From Halobacillus salinus (lineage in GTDB: Bacteria > Bacillota > Bacilli > Bacillales > Halobacillaceae), in contig NZ_SRJC01000002.1 of assembly GCF_004684905.1 (NCBI RefSeq), forward strand, positions 62,001 to 126,000: a DNA stretch of 64,000 nt, given 5' to 3'. Below the pieces are notes generated by a model. It saw only the letters and a program-made list of their open reading frames with translations, was not told the origin of the DNA and did no database searches. Position numbers and translations under genes: made by a program. This document shows positions 33,705 to 43,600 of the stretch, piece after piece; positions within the stretch are counted from its first letter, which is position 1, and every line of letters starts with the position of its first letter.

Positions 33705-34883
33705 TTACATACGATCCAGTGCCTGAACGATATCAGCCCAAATATCCTCTTTCGATTCTAGCCCTACAGACAGACGCACCATCGTATCCGATATTCCCAT
33801 CTTGACGCGATCATGCTCTGGTATGACTGCATGGGTCATCGTTGCAGGATGTTGGATTAAGGTTTCTGCATCACCAAGGCTGACTGCAATCTTGATCATT
33901 TTCAAATGGTTCATCATTTGCTGAGCTGTTTGCTTCGTCCCTTTCACGTCAAAAGACAGGACACCACCAGCTTGACGCATCTGCTTCTCAACAATGTTTC
34001 CTTCGCTTCCGGTTAAATTCCCTGGATAAAAGACCCGATCTACCTTGGGATGCTGCAGAAGTTTTTCAGCCATCCAGGTAGCATTGGAAGTATGGCGGTC
34101 CATTCGTATGTGCAAAGTCTTCAGTCCCCTTAACAATAGCCAAGCATCAAATGGAGCTAGAACCCCTCCGCTATCTTTTTGTTCCTGCTTAGCTAGTGCC
34201 GAAATATATGAGTCCTTTCCTACAACAAGTCCAGCGACAACATCACCATGGCCGCTTATATACTTCGTCGCGCTATGTAACACGATGTCGCAACCGAGCG
34301 TCAGCGGTTGTTGCAGATAAGGGGAACAGAATGTATTATCGACGACAACCGGGATACCAGACGAGTGGGCAACACGTGCAATCATCTCCAAATCTAATAC
34401 GGTCATGGTGGGATTTATCGGTGTTTCGATAAATATACAAGCTGGTGTTTTTTCAGCAATTGTCTCATTCAACCTATCCTCTGATGAAAGAGCACTGAAG
34501 GAATGAGTAATCGAATATTTCTCTTTTAACCATTGAAGCAGACCATACGTACAACCATACACACCCTTGCTGCACAAGATGTGATCGCCTCCTTTCGTCA
34601 GAGAAGTGAGCACAGCGGATACTGCCGCCATACCGGATGCAAAGGCTAGTCCCTTCTCTCCTTGTTCCAACACCGCTATTCTCTCTTCCAGCATTCGGAC
34701 AGTCGGGTTGCCAAGGCGCGAATAAATAAACCCATCCTCCGCACCTGCAAAACGCTTCTCTCCTTGCTCTGCTGTTGAAAAAGCGAAAGTAGAAGTTTGG
34801 AAAATCGGAGTGGTTAGACTTCCGTCATAATCGTGCTGCTTGTTACCCCCATGGATCATTTCCGATTCAATTCGTCTTTTCAT
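33705..34883 (-). CDS. Methionine gamma-lyase (Cys/Met-metabolism PLP enzyme)
   Basis: 392-residue PLP enzyme. The Schiff-base Lys207 is in SATKYISGHGD, the phosphate-binding YSRLGNPT at 54-61, and VYGCTYGLL carries Tyr109 and Cys111, the cysteine typical of methionine gamma-lyases and absent from most cystathionine lyases. It would convert methionine to methanethiol, 2-oxobutanoate and ammonia. ATG 34883 follows AAGGGAG. No S-box riboswitch is in front of it, unlike metX in this window, which fits a catabolic role. A cystathionine gamma-lyase or synthase role is the main alternative. Confidence 0.83.
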   Translation of the reverse strand: MKRRIESEMIHGGNKQHDYDGSLTTPIFQTSTFAFSTAEQGEKRFAGAEDGFIYSRLGNPTVRMLEERIAVLEQGEKGLAFASGMAAVSAVLTSLTKGGDHILCSKGVYGCTYGLLQWLKEKYSITHSFSALSSEDRLNETIAEKTPACIFIETPINPTMTVLDLEMIARVAHSSGIPVVVDNTFCSPYLQQPLTLGCDIVLHSATKYISGHGDVVAGLVVGKDSYISALAKQEQKDSGGVLAPFDAWLLLRGLKTLHIRMDRHTSNATWMAEKLLQHPKVDRVFYPGNLTGSEGNIVEKQMRQAGGVLSFDVKGTKQTAQQMMNHLKMIKIAVSLGDAETLIQHPATMTHAVIPEHDRVKMGISDTMVRLSVGLESKEDIWADIVQALDRM

Positions 34884-34920
34884 AGAAAAGCTCTCCCTTC
34901 TATTATCTAAATATATTAAA

Positions 34921-34934
34921 AGAAAACGCTTACA
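34921..34934. promoter_or_regulatory. Candidate cre site upstream of methionine gamma-lyase
   Basis: AGAAAACGCTTACA matches the cre consensus at 13 of 14 positions. It lies about 40 bases before the start codon, close to where the promoter should be, so CcpA repression is plausible for a catabolic gene. Confidence 0.4.
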
Positions 34935-34948
34935 TTACAAGCGAAATA

Positions 34949-34986
34949 AAAAGGATCGCTCCTATAGAAACAACAGAAAACGATCC
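34949..34986 (-). terminator. Weak terminator candidate after the EAL-HDOD gene
   Basis: GGATCG (34953-34958) pairs with CGATCC (34981-34986) over a large loop, followed on the minus strand by TTTTTATTTC. The stem is short. Confidence 0.4.
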
Positions 34987-35025
34987 GTACCCTTCTCCAA
35001 ACCAACTAACTTCGGAATTAGATGA

Positions 35026-36270
35026 TTAAGAGGTGAAATGCTCTTGATATAGTTGATCCGTCCAAGCAATCGATTGGCCGTAAATCTCAAAGATTTCATT
35101 CAACGGAAGATCGAATGAAGTAAGTTCCTGCTCTAAATACTCGAAATCCGCTTGTTCCATCGCAATCACTACATCTAAAATGTTCCGGTAAAGATTGTTC
35201 TCGTTGTTCAGAGCCTTCTGAATCTCCGTGTCGAGCGGCAGGGAATTCGCGATTTCACTCATCGGTCTTTTGGTTATGACATCAATCAAAGACATGAATC
35301 CAGCTAGAAAATAGCCATCCGCTCTTCCAGGGCACTGCAACCTAACGGCGACTTGTTCAGACATTTTAGCTCGGACTAAGCTTGTCTTTGTGACCAATTG
35401 GGGAGTCTGACCGATGGAAGGGGCCGCTTCCTCAATCGATAATACGTATAACCATTTCTTAAGCGACTCTGTGCCGAGCAGCATGACCGCTTGACGAATC
35501 GACTGGATAGGTACGGACCCTTGTTTCGTTGTCGTATTGATCAAACGGAGCAGTTTGTAAGTCAACGCGATATCTTGACCGATGATTTCAGTAACCTTCT
35601 CAATATCAATTTCCTCTGTAGGAAGAGACAGTTCCCGTATCATTTGAAAGTAGGTGCTGTGAAAAAACGGGATATCCGTCCCTGTAATCACTACAGGCTT
35701 ACTGAAGTAAAACCCTTGGAATAGGTCGAACCCTTCTTGCTTGCAGCGCTCATAATCTTCTCTTGTCTCTACTTTTTCAGCGAGTAAGGTGATACCGAGG
35801 CGCTTCGCAATTTGGACCATTTCGATCCGCTCTTCTTCTGACGCTGCAAAAATGTCTACTTTTAGAATATCTATGTATCGGATTAATTCTGTGTAATCGT
35901 CACCTCTCAAGTTCACGACATCATCTAATGCAATCTTATAACCTTTCTCCTTCAGACCACGACAGACAGCGGTCAATTCGCGGCTGATGGACACGTCCTC
36001 TAATATTTCTACAATAAGCTGGTGAGGGGAAAAATACTCTGGAACTTTATCCAATAGAAGTTGTTCCGTAAAGTTGATGAAACAGGGTTTGTTTTGCGAC
36101 ATTCGATCCAATCCGATTGTCAGAAACGTATTCCTCAACACTTCCGATGTAGCTTGGTTCCCATCCATTGGTACGAAATGATTTTCGAGACTGTTTCGAT
36201 AGAGCAACTCATAGCCATACACTTCATCGTTCTTCTTCAAGATCGGCTGTCTCGCCACAAACACTTCCAT
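35026..36270 (-). CDS. EAL-HDOD domain protein (YuxH type)
   Basis: 414-residue signalling protein. The EAL half (1-200) keeps GYELLYR in place of the EAL motif, plus INFTE, VEILED, ALDD, DILKVDIF, EKVET and QGFYFSKP, so most cyclic-di-GMP phosphodiesterase ligands are present, although the usual GxGxS loop after the DD pair is replaced. The HDOD half (about 200-400) is a degenerate HD domain used for protein contacts. The Bacillus subtilis homologue YuxH has this layout. ATG 36270 follows GGGGGAG. Whether it degrades cyclic-di-GMP or only binds partners cannot be decided from sequence. Confidence 0.88.
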   Translation of the reverse strand: MEVFVARQPILKKNDEVYGYELLYRNSLENHFVPMDGNQATSEVLRNTFLTIGLDRMSQNKPCFINFTEQLLLDKVPEYFSPHQLIVEILEDVSISRELTAVCRGLKEKGYKIALDDVVNLRGDDYTELIRYIDILKVDIFAASEEERIEMVQIAKRLGITLLAEKVETREDYERCKQEGFDLFQGFYFSKPVVITGTDIPFFHSTYFQMIRELSLPTEEIDIEKVTEIIGQDIALTYKLLRLINTTTKQGSVPIQSIRQAVMLLGTESLKKWLYVLSIEEAAPSIGQTPQLVTKTSLVRAKMSEQVAVRLQCPGRADGYFLAGFMSLIDVITKRPMSEIANSLPLDTEIQKALNNENNLYRNILDVVIAMEQADFEYLEQELTSFDLPLNEIFEIYGQSIAWTDQLYQEHFTS

Positions 36271-36413
36271 TATTTCTCCCCCTTAACCTCCCGACAATAT
36301 CAGGTCAATTATACTACATAACCAGGGGTATGTTAATTTAATACCTAATTTTTACATGAAATATTTGATCTCGGTAAAACTGTTAATAAAGCGTCTATTT
36401 GAGGAGGACTTTT

Positions 36414-38003
36414 ATGAACCGAGATCATCAGGATTGGACACAACCCGAGCCGATTTGGCGTGAAAATTGCACCATCGATTCATTCGATCCATTAACTGAA
36501 GACGTTACGACAGACGTCTTAGTCGTAGGAGGTGGTATAACCGGTATTACCACGGCTTATTTACTGACGAAAGCCGGCAAGCAAGTGACACTGGTTGAAG
36601 CTGACGAACTTGTGAATGGTACGACAGGACATACGACCGCAAAAGTTACCGCCCAGCACGGTCTCATCTACCACGAATTCCGGAAACACTTCGGAGATGA
36701 AGACGCTTCTTTGTATTACCAAGCTCAAATGGGGGCGCTCCGCTTGATGGAAGAATTGATCGACGAGCACTCGATCGAGTGTGACTGGGTCAAGGAAGAT
36801 GCCAATCTATTCGCAACTACGAAGCAAGGGGCCATCAAGCTCGAGAAAGAATACGATGCTTACTTGTATTTAGATATTCCAGGGGCCTTAACAGAAGCCC
36901 TACCATTCGATATGGAAGCGACAAAAGCCTTACAAATGAAAGACCAAGCGCGTTTCCATCCAGTTAAATACTTAGCAGTCCTCGTTAAAGAACTGAAAGA
37001 AATGGGCTGCGCTATCTATGAACAGACGACTGCGACAGATGTGAAAGAAGAAGATTGCATCTACGTTTCGACTAATAATCATCACACCATTACATGTGAC
37101 AAACTCATCTCATGCAGCCACTTCCCTTTTTACGACGGAAAAGGGTTCTATTTCAGCCGTATGTACGCAGAGCGTTCGTATTTGATGGCGATTGAACCAG
37201 AGAAAGAAATTCCTGAAGGGATGTACGTTTCCATCGATGAGCCAAAACGAACCGTTCGCACCGCAGAGTACAACGGGAAACCGATATTGTTAGTTGGTGG
37301 AGAAAGCCATAAAACAGGTGAGGGAGTCGACACCTCCTTTCATTACAAGATCATCGAAGAATTCGCCGCTGAAACATTCGGTATCAAACGAAAACTGGCG
37401 CAATGGTCCGCACAAGACTTAACGACATTGGATAAAGTGCCGTATATCGGCCCTATCACCCGTCGTAATAAGAACGTATTCATCGCAACAGGGTTCCGAA
37501 AATGGGGCATGACCAACGGAACACTTGCTGCACAACTCATCAGCGACTACGTTCTTGGCGAAGAGTCGTTGTTCCATGAACTCTTCAAACCATCCCGGTT
37601 CAAGACCGACCCTAGTATGAAGCAATTCTTATCGCAGAATTTCGACGTTGCTAACCATTTGATCGATGGAAAGCTTGAGCTTGTCGCCGATCGTCCGGAG
37701 CGACTTCGAAAAGGGGAAGGGAAAGTCATTCAATGGAGAGGTGAAAGAGCTGGAGCATTCAAGGATGACGACGGTCAGCTATATATGGTCGACACTACCT
37801 GCACCCACATGGGGTGCGAAGTGGAATGGAATGGTGCGGAAAGGTCATGGGATTGTCCATGTCACGGTTCGCGATTCTCTTTTGACGGCTCCGTGATGGA
37901 AGGTCCTGCGGATCAACCACTACCCGACTTGTCCCAAGAATTGATGCCTCTTGATGAACATAATCATGAAGGACAGGAAGATCAATTAGAAGAAAGCGAA
38001 TAA
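36414..38003 (+). CDS. FAD-dependent oxidoreductase with C-terminal Rieske domain (YhfW type)
   Basis: 529-residue fusion. The N-terminal part is a D-amino-acid-oxidase-like flavoprotein (DVLVVGGGITGITTAYLLT, residues about 34-52). The last ~100 residues form a Rieske [2Fe-2S] domain with ligands in CTHMGCEVEW and CPCHGSRFSFDG. It matches Bacillus YhfW in size and order. The iron-sulfur cluster probably passes electrons to or from the flavin, but the substrate is unknown. The start at 36414 has GAGGAGGAC just upstream; the frame is open 15 bases further without a site. Monocistronic with a terminator. Confidence 0.9.
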   Translation: MNRDHQDWTQPEPIWRENCTIDSFDPLTEDVTTDVLVVGGGITGITTAYLLTKAGKQVTLVEADELVNGTTGHTTAKVTAQHGLIYHEFRKHFGDEDASLYYQAQMGALRLMEELIDEHSIECDWVKEDANLFATTKQGAIKLEKEYDAYLYLDIPGALTEALPFDMEATKALQMKDQARFHPVKYLAVLVKELKEMGCAIYEQTTATDVKEEDCIYVSTNNHHTITCDKLISCSHFPFYDGKGFYFSRMYAERSYLMAIEPEKEIPEGMYVSIDEPKRTVRTAEYNGKPILLVGGESHKTGEGVDTSFHYKIIEEFAAETFGIKRKLAQWSAQDLTTLDKVPYIGPITRRNKNVFIATGFRKWGMTNGTLAAQLISDYVLGEESLFHELFKPSRFKTDPSMKQFLSQNFDVANHLIDGKLELVADRPERLRKGEGKVIQWRGERAGAFKDDDGQLYMVDTTCTHMGCEVEWNGAERSWDCPCHGSRFSFDGSVMEGPADQPLPDLSQELMPLDEHNHEGQEDQLEESE

Positions 38004-38007
38004 GAAC

Positions 38008-38040
38008 AACAACCAGAGATCTAACAGGTCTCTGGTTGTT
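38008..38040 (+). terminator. Intrinsic terminator after the YhfW-type gene
   Basis: AACAACCAGAGA (38008-38019) pairs perfectly with TCTCTGGTTGTT (38029-38040). Confidence 0.88.
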
Positions 38041-38126
38041 TATCTTTATATACTTAAACATTGCTGGTGTGAGGTGCTTCGAATCAATCGTTTTTTAACA
38101 CAACGCAAACAAAGAGGAGTACAATG

Positions 38127-39077
38127 ATGGATATCCATACTTATAGAAAGGAATCTTCCGTCATGATACAAAACCAAAAACTAGGCATCCTTTATACTGC
38201 CAGTGCCTACATACTCTGGGGAGTTCTGCCGATTTACTGGAAACTGATTCAACAAATTCCCGCCTTTGAAATTCTGGCGCACCGGATCATCTGGTCCTTC
38301 GTCTTCATGGGAGCAATCGTCCTGATAGCCAGAAAGAGAAAAGGCTTCTCTCAACAAGTTCGAGAGATCATCAAAGATAAGAAACAGCTGATTGGTATCA
38401 CGCTCGCTTCGGTCGCAATCAGCATCAACTGGGTAACGTACATATGGGCCGTCAACACAGACCACGTCATTGAAGCAAGCTTGGGTTATTACATCAACCC
38501 ACTTGTCAGCATTCTACTTGGGATGATTGTTCTGAAAGAAACCTTCTCCAAAGTACAATGGCTCGCTTTTCTTCTAGCAGGATGCGGAGTTGCCTACATG
38601 ACCTTCCATTTTGGATCTGTACCTTGGATTGCCCTGCTGCTCGCATTCAGCTTCGGCACTTATGGATTGTTAAAGAAATTGGTTCCTTTGAACGCGATGT
38701 ACGGGCTCACAATTGAGACGATGATTGTGACACCTGTTGCGCTGATCTATTTATTGAATCAACAAACTGGTCAGTGGGGACAAATCGAATTGGTATCCCT
38801 GACTTCGCTTCTCGTGTTTGGCGCTGGGATTGTGACGGCCATACCGCTTTTACTATTTTCTGCAGGAGCGAAGAGAATTCCACTTTCTATGGTCGGTTTT
38901 CTACAGTATTTTGCACCGACCATTATGCTCGCGATCGGGGTTTTCCTATATGATGAATCGTTCACTCAAGTACATGGGATTTCCTTCACTTTAATTTGGG
39001 CTGGACTGGCTGTTTATACTTTGGCACGTATGAAGCGGCTGCGACGGTATGAGAATAAACTCACCAAAGGAGCTTAG
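38127..39077 (+). CDS. rarD: EamA-family transporter RarD
   Basis: 316-residue membrane protein with about ten helices in two EamA repeats. It contains family blocks ASAYILWGVLPIYWK, SINWVTYIWAVNTDHVIEAS and SLGYYINPLVSILLG. The family exports or exchanges small metabolites; the RarD substrate is not established. AAGAGGAG supports ATG 38127 (or 38124), but ATG 38163 also has AAAGGAA ten bases upstream and would give the more typical short N-terminus, so the start is uncertain by 12 residues. Confidence 0.88.
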   Translation: MDIHTYRKESSVMIQNQKLGILYTASAYILWGVLPIYWKLIQQIPAFEILAHRIIWSFVFMGAIVLIARKRKGFSQQVREIIKDKKQLIGITLASVAISINWVTYIWAVNTDHVIEASLGYYINPLVSILLGMIVLKETFSKVQWLAFLLAGCGVAYMTFHFGSVPWIALLLAFSFGTYGLLKKLVPLNAMYGLTIETMIVTPVALIYLLNQQTGQWGQIELVSLTSLLVFGAGIVTAIPLLLFSAGAKRIPLSMVGFLQYFAPTIMLAIGVFLYDESFTQVHGISFTLIWAGLAVYTLARMKRLRRYENKLTKGA

Positions 39078-39101
39078 AGTTATTGGAAAATGGTGCAGGT
39101 T

Positions 39102-39376
39102 TCAGTGATTGATAAATAGTCGCATATGAGCGATTCCCAGCTCGTTTTCGTTGATTCCTTTCTAAAGTTGAGTGATACGTTCGTTTTTTCGCAGATAACT
39201 GCTAGGCATGTGAGCGATAACAGCGCGTATTTCGTTGATTGATAAAAGGCGAAAGTTGAGCGATTCCTCCGGCAATTCAATTGATTTCACGCTTCAATTG
39301 ATCGATGCAGCACATTTTTCGCAGGTATTCGCTCGAACGCGAGCGATACGGATGCACTTTTCGTTGATGAACAAAA
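39102..39376. repeat. Degenerate tandem repeat, period about 42 bp
   Basis: Six and a half diverged units of 41-45 bp fill the gap between rarD and the flavoprotein gene. Most units begin CGTTGATT or CGCAGAT (39149, 39190, 39233, 39320, 39362), carry TGAGCGAT in the middle (39127, 39169 as TGAGTGAT, 39211, 39257, 39340) and end in a T run (CGTTTT, CGTATTT, ACTTTT). No frame with a ribosome-binding site runs through it. I can find no known feature type that it matches. Confidence 0.7.
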
Positions 39377-39387
39377 TTCCAACAATC

Positions 39388-39420
39388 CAAAAAAGCTTAG
39401 CGCTTCAAGCGCTAAGCTTT
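39388..39420. terminator. Terminator between rarD and the flavoprotein gene
   Basis: AAAGCTTAGCGCTT (39392-39405) pairs perfectly with AAGCGCTAAGCTTT (39407-39420), with A-rich flanks on the minus-strand exit side. Confidence 0.85.
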
Positions 39421-39447
39421 AAATAATTCTCGATATCTTAAATAAGT

Positions 39448-40413
39448 CTACCAGCTAAGGTAAGCGGCTGCATCTTTTCCTGATAAATAAGCACTCTCAA
39501 ACCTGGTTCTTCCAGCCGGATCGTTCGACCGTAGGAATGCATCTCCGGCTGCAACGAGCGTGCCATCTCCGGTCAAATCCACATAAGGCTCTCGAAGTAC
39601 TTGTTTAGCCTGCGCATAACGCCAGCGTTTCAACTGCTCAGATTCTAGGTCTTCCCAGTCCAAGTAAGGTTCTGCCATTTCCTTCATCAGACCCATTACG
39701 TAATCTTCTCCGAAATGACGACGTGACCAGTCTCCTGTCATATAGACAGTGACAATGACATCCTCTGAAATACCCTTCTTCTGATGATCGACAATCCGCT
39801 CCATTCCATCCGGTAAATCATGGTCGAGTTGCCCACTTTCCGGCAATGTCGTCCCTGATTTGAAATGGAAGATACCTACATAGGTTGGTTCGAATTTGAC
39901 CGCCTTCAACTGCTTCACTACCTTCGGCTGGATAGAAATAGAGCTTTGATTGATCAATTGCACAATTTGTGGTGCTGGCATGGTCAGCAGAACTTTTTCC
40001 GATTGCCATACGTTCCCTTCCAAATCTTCCAACTGATAGTATCCCTCTTCTTTCCTGATAACGGATACTTCGGACTGCAGTTTACTAGAAAAGCCATCTC
40101 CTAAGTGTTTAGCAAGCTTGTTCATTCCTTCCACTGCTGTGTACCGTGTGTGGTCTTCCCCAAACCAAGGTTTGATCCATCCCTGATTGAGCCACTCGTT
40201 TACATCTTCTTCTAATTCATCTGTTCTGACAGTGAAAAACTGCGCGCCATGATCGGCCTTCCCATTCGCTACTCGTCTTGTCGCTAACCGACCACCTACA
40301 CTCTTACTTTTATCTACAAGAAGAATTTGGTTGCGTCCTTGCTTACTAAGCCTTCTTGCAGCCGTAAGTCCAGCCAAGCCCGCTCCCACAATTGTAATTT
40401 CATATTTTTCCAT
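39448..40413 (-). CDS. Renalase-like NAD(P)/FAD-dependent oxidoreductase (COG3380)
   Basis: 321-residue flavoprotein. It has the N-terminal FAD motif ITIVGAGLAGLTAARRLSKQG, then GGRLATRRVANGKADHGAQF (about 41-60), typical of the renalase-like COG3380 group, and a C-terminal GDAFLRSNDPAGRTRFESAY segment. Bacterial members are proposed to oxidise mis-reduced nicotinamide isomers, but this one has no direct evidence for that. ATG 40413 follows GGAGGTG. Monocistronic. The 277-bp gap upstream (40414-40690) holds its promoter region and the RND-pump terminator and nothing else I can name. Confidence 0.82.
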   Translation of the reverse strand: MEKYEITIVGAGLAGLTAARRLSKQGRNQILLVDKSKSVGGRLATRRVANGKADHGAQFFTVRTDELEEDVNEWLNQGWIKPWFGEDHTRYTAVEGMNKLAKHLGDGFSSKLQSEVSVIRKEEGYYQLEDLEGNVWQSEKVLLTMPAPQIVQLINQSSISIQPKVVKQLKAVKFEPTYVGIFHFKSGTTLPESGQLDHDLPDGMERIVDHQKKGISEDVIVTVYMTGDWSRRHFGEDYVMGLMKEMAEPYLDWEDLESEQLKRWRYAQAKQVLREPYVDLTGDGTLVAAGDAFLRSNDPAGRTRFESAYLSGKDAAAYLSW

Positions 40414-40642
40414 CAGCGCACCTCCAATGCTAAATTACCTTCACGTCACCTACACATGTCCTGTTATGTAAGGTCTACCCTTTTCCAAAATCTATCAACC
40501 GAACTCTTATCAAAAGGTGGGTTCATAAGCACCCCATTCGAATGGTTCAAGCACCAGTTACCTTTCACTTTAGCATAGTTTACTAGAATTTCTTCATTTC
40601 AATTAAATTACACAACCAACCCCGGTTTTCCTTCTAATACAT

Positions 40643-40679
40643 AAAAAAAGAGCATCCCTTCTTCAGGAAGAGATGCTCT
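40643..40679 (-). terminator. Intrinsic terminator after the RND pump gene
   Basis: AGAGCATC (40649-40656) pairs with GATGCTCT (40672-40679), extended by CTTC/GAAG. A run of T residues follows on the minus strand. Confidence 0.85.
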
Positions 40680-40690
40680 ATGCTTACCAA

Positions 40691-43600
40691 TTATGCTTTT
40701 TTCTTGCGTCTGAATTTGCTTAAGAATTCATAGACCAGTGGTACGATCAATAGCGTTAGAAGCGTTGAGCTTGCTAGTCCGCCGATAACTGTCACACCGA
40801 GTCCTTTACTAATAATAGATCCACCTTCAAAGCCTAATGCTAGCGGCAATAATGCACCGATTGTCGCCAAGGCTGTCATCAGAATCGGACGAAGTCTTGT
40901 CATACCTGCATCGACCAGCGCTTCTCGAGTAGAAAGCCCTTCATTCTCTTTATGAATGACACGGTCAATGAGCACGATTGCGTTCGTCACTACGATTCCG
41001 ATCAGCATCAATGCTCCGATCATTGCGGAAATACTTAGCGTCTCTCCACTAATCAACAGACCAAGTACCGCTCCGATGATGGTAAACGGTAAGGAGAACA
41101 AGATTGCCAGTGGTGCAAGTCCTCCACCGAAGAAGATAACGAGAATCAAGTACACAATCGCAATCGCCGCAAGCATAGCGAGACCAAGCTGTGTAAAGGA
41201 TTCTTGAATATCCTGTGCTACACCACCTTGAGTGATGTCTACGCCTGTCGGTGTTTCGATATCTTGTACTTTCTCATTCACTTCTTGGGAAACAGATCCG
41301 ACATCATCTACTGTAATTTCAGCGCTGACACTCGCATAGACGCTTCCATTACGACGAGTGATGGTGTCAGCCGTTGTTCCTTCTTCTACTTCTACCACTT
41401 CACTGATTGGAACGGATTGTCCTGTCGGTGTTTGAAGTTCACGATCTGTCAAATCTTCAATGCCTTCCGCTTCTTGAGTACTCACTTGTACGAAGACATC
41501 CACTTCTTCCCCGTCGAGTTCTAACGTCGTCAGTGCAGGTTGGTCACGATTTTCATTCAGTGCCATGCCAATCTGAGCAGCTGTTAGGCCAAGTTCACTC
41601 AGTTTCTCGTGGTTGGCTACGAGCGTGTACTCTTCATATGATTCGGATAAGCTGGAGTCAATATTCCGCAGGTCGTCTTGCTGAGACAATACCTCTTCCA
41701 CCTCAGCTACTACCGGTTTGATTTGCTCCGTATCTTCACCATACACAAGTACTTCTAAGCCGCTACCGCCACCTGTGCCGGAGAAGTCTTGGTTCATCCA
41801 CTCGCCTTTTTCCGTCTGTTCATTCAAGGCGTCAATTACTTCTTGTGTCTCTTCAGAGAAGTTCTCTGTATCATCAGCATATTCTACGAAAAATGCTGCT
41901 TGATTAGAGGCTCCGGGGCTCATCGGATTCTCGCCACCAACAGAATATTGGATAGTCTCTGCCCCTTCGCGTCCTTCAAAGATCTCAGCAGCGTTCATTG
42001 CTACCTCTTCCACGTCTTCAATCGTCTGTCCTGGCTCAGGGTTATATGTCGCCATGACCATCTTCTGCTCTTGTTCAGGCAGGAAGCTGGTTCCGACAAG
42101 TGGTACAAGCGCTACACTTCCTACAAGTACAGCGATCGCCACTACTGCAGAGATTATTTTATGATTCAATGTAGCGTTCAAGACTTTACGGTAAAGGTTG
42201 GCTAAACGTCCGCCCCCCTCTTCGTGGCCTTTTTTCACTTTGTCGCTCTTCAAGAGAGAATGGGACAGCATCGGCACAATCGTTACCGCTACAAGCAAGG
42301 ATGCAAGTAGAGCGAAAACAACGGTTAATGCAAATGGTAGGAAGATTTGCCCTACCGTTCCTTCTACAAGTCCAAGCGGCAGGAATACCGCGATGGTTAC
42401 TAAAGTAGAGGAAAGAATCGGCATGAACATTTCACGTGTCGCTTCCCTTACGAGTGCTTTTCCTTCTAGCTTCTCGCCCGGTAAGGACATTCGTCTGTAT
42501 ATGTTTTCAACGACCACAATGGAGTCATCGACTACACGACCAATCGCGACCGTCATGGCGCCAAGAGTCATAATGTTCAACGTGATGTCCATTTGCTTCA
42601 AGAATAAAATCGCAATCAACAGCGACAACGGAATCGAGATTATCGAAATCAACGTTGTTTTAAAGTTACGCAGGAATAACAAAATAACGATAACTGCGAA
42701 CAATCCACCAAATAGGGCCTTATTCAGCATAGTGCTGACAGATTCTTCAATCGGTTCCCCTTGGTCAAAGGAGTAGACAAATTCTACGCCATCTAGTTCA
42801 TCTTCAAAGTTCGCTGTTTCTTCCTTCACTAGGTTGACGACATCAACCGTATTGGCTTCTTGGGATTTCACAACTTGAAGCGTGATAGAATCTTCGCCGT
42901 TTGTGCGAGAGATCGACTCTGCTTCCCCTACTACTTCTACATCAGCGAGTTCCCCAAGCTGTACGGTTGGAATCGATACCTGCTGATCAGCTGATGGACT
43001 TTGTCCCTGACCAGGCGCTTGTGGTGGTGTTTGACCTTGCTGAGCGGAAGAACCTTGTGATCCACCCATCTGCCCTTGGGCCCCACTGTTACTTGGAACG
43101 GCAGGAAGTTCAAGCTCCTGAAGCTGTTCCACACTTGTTATGTTTCCATTTATAACGACCGATTTTTGGGTATCATCAAATGTATAAAGTCCTAATGGGA
43201 ATTTGACATCTTGACCTTTAATCAAATTCGATACCGTGTCTTGATCTAAGCCATATTCGGATAACGCTTCTTCATCGAAATCAATACGGACTTCCTGGAT
43301 TTGCTGACCGGATACTTGAACATCCGCAACTCCTTCTAGTCCTTCTAATGCCGGTACGATTTGGTCTTCAACCGTTGTCGTCAGTTGTTCTAGAGACTGG
43401 TCCCCATTTAATGCACTGAGACTCACAACCGGAAAGGCGTTGAAGTTCAATCGTGAAACAGACGGATCTTGTGCTTCCTCAGGAAGTTCCGTGCCGTTTA
43501 CAGCATCTTGTAATTCATCTTCTGCTTCATCCAAACTCTTGTCGAAACTATATTCGATCAGAAGGGATGATGCATTTTGGAAGGATGTGGAACTTACCGT

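Noticed and set aside
35026-36270. Calling the EAL domain catalytically dead
   Set aside because: Although EAL reads ELL, the metal-binding and Lys/Glu positions are largely kept, so the sequence does not settle activity.
42198-42776. Plus-strand frame of 192 codons
   Set aside because: Antisense to the RND pump, whose membrane helices and motifs are clear on the minus strand.
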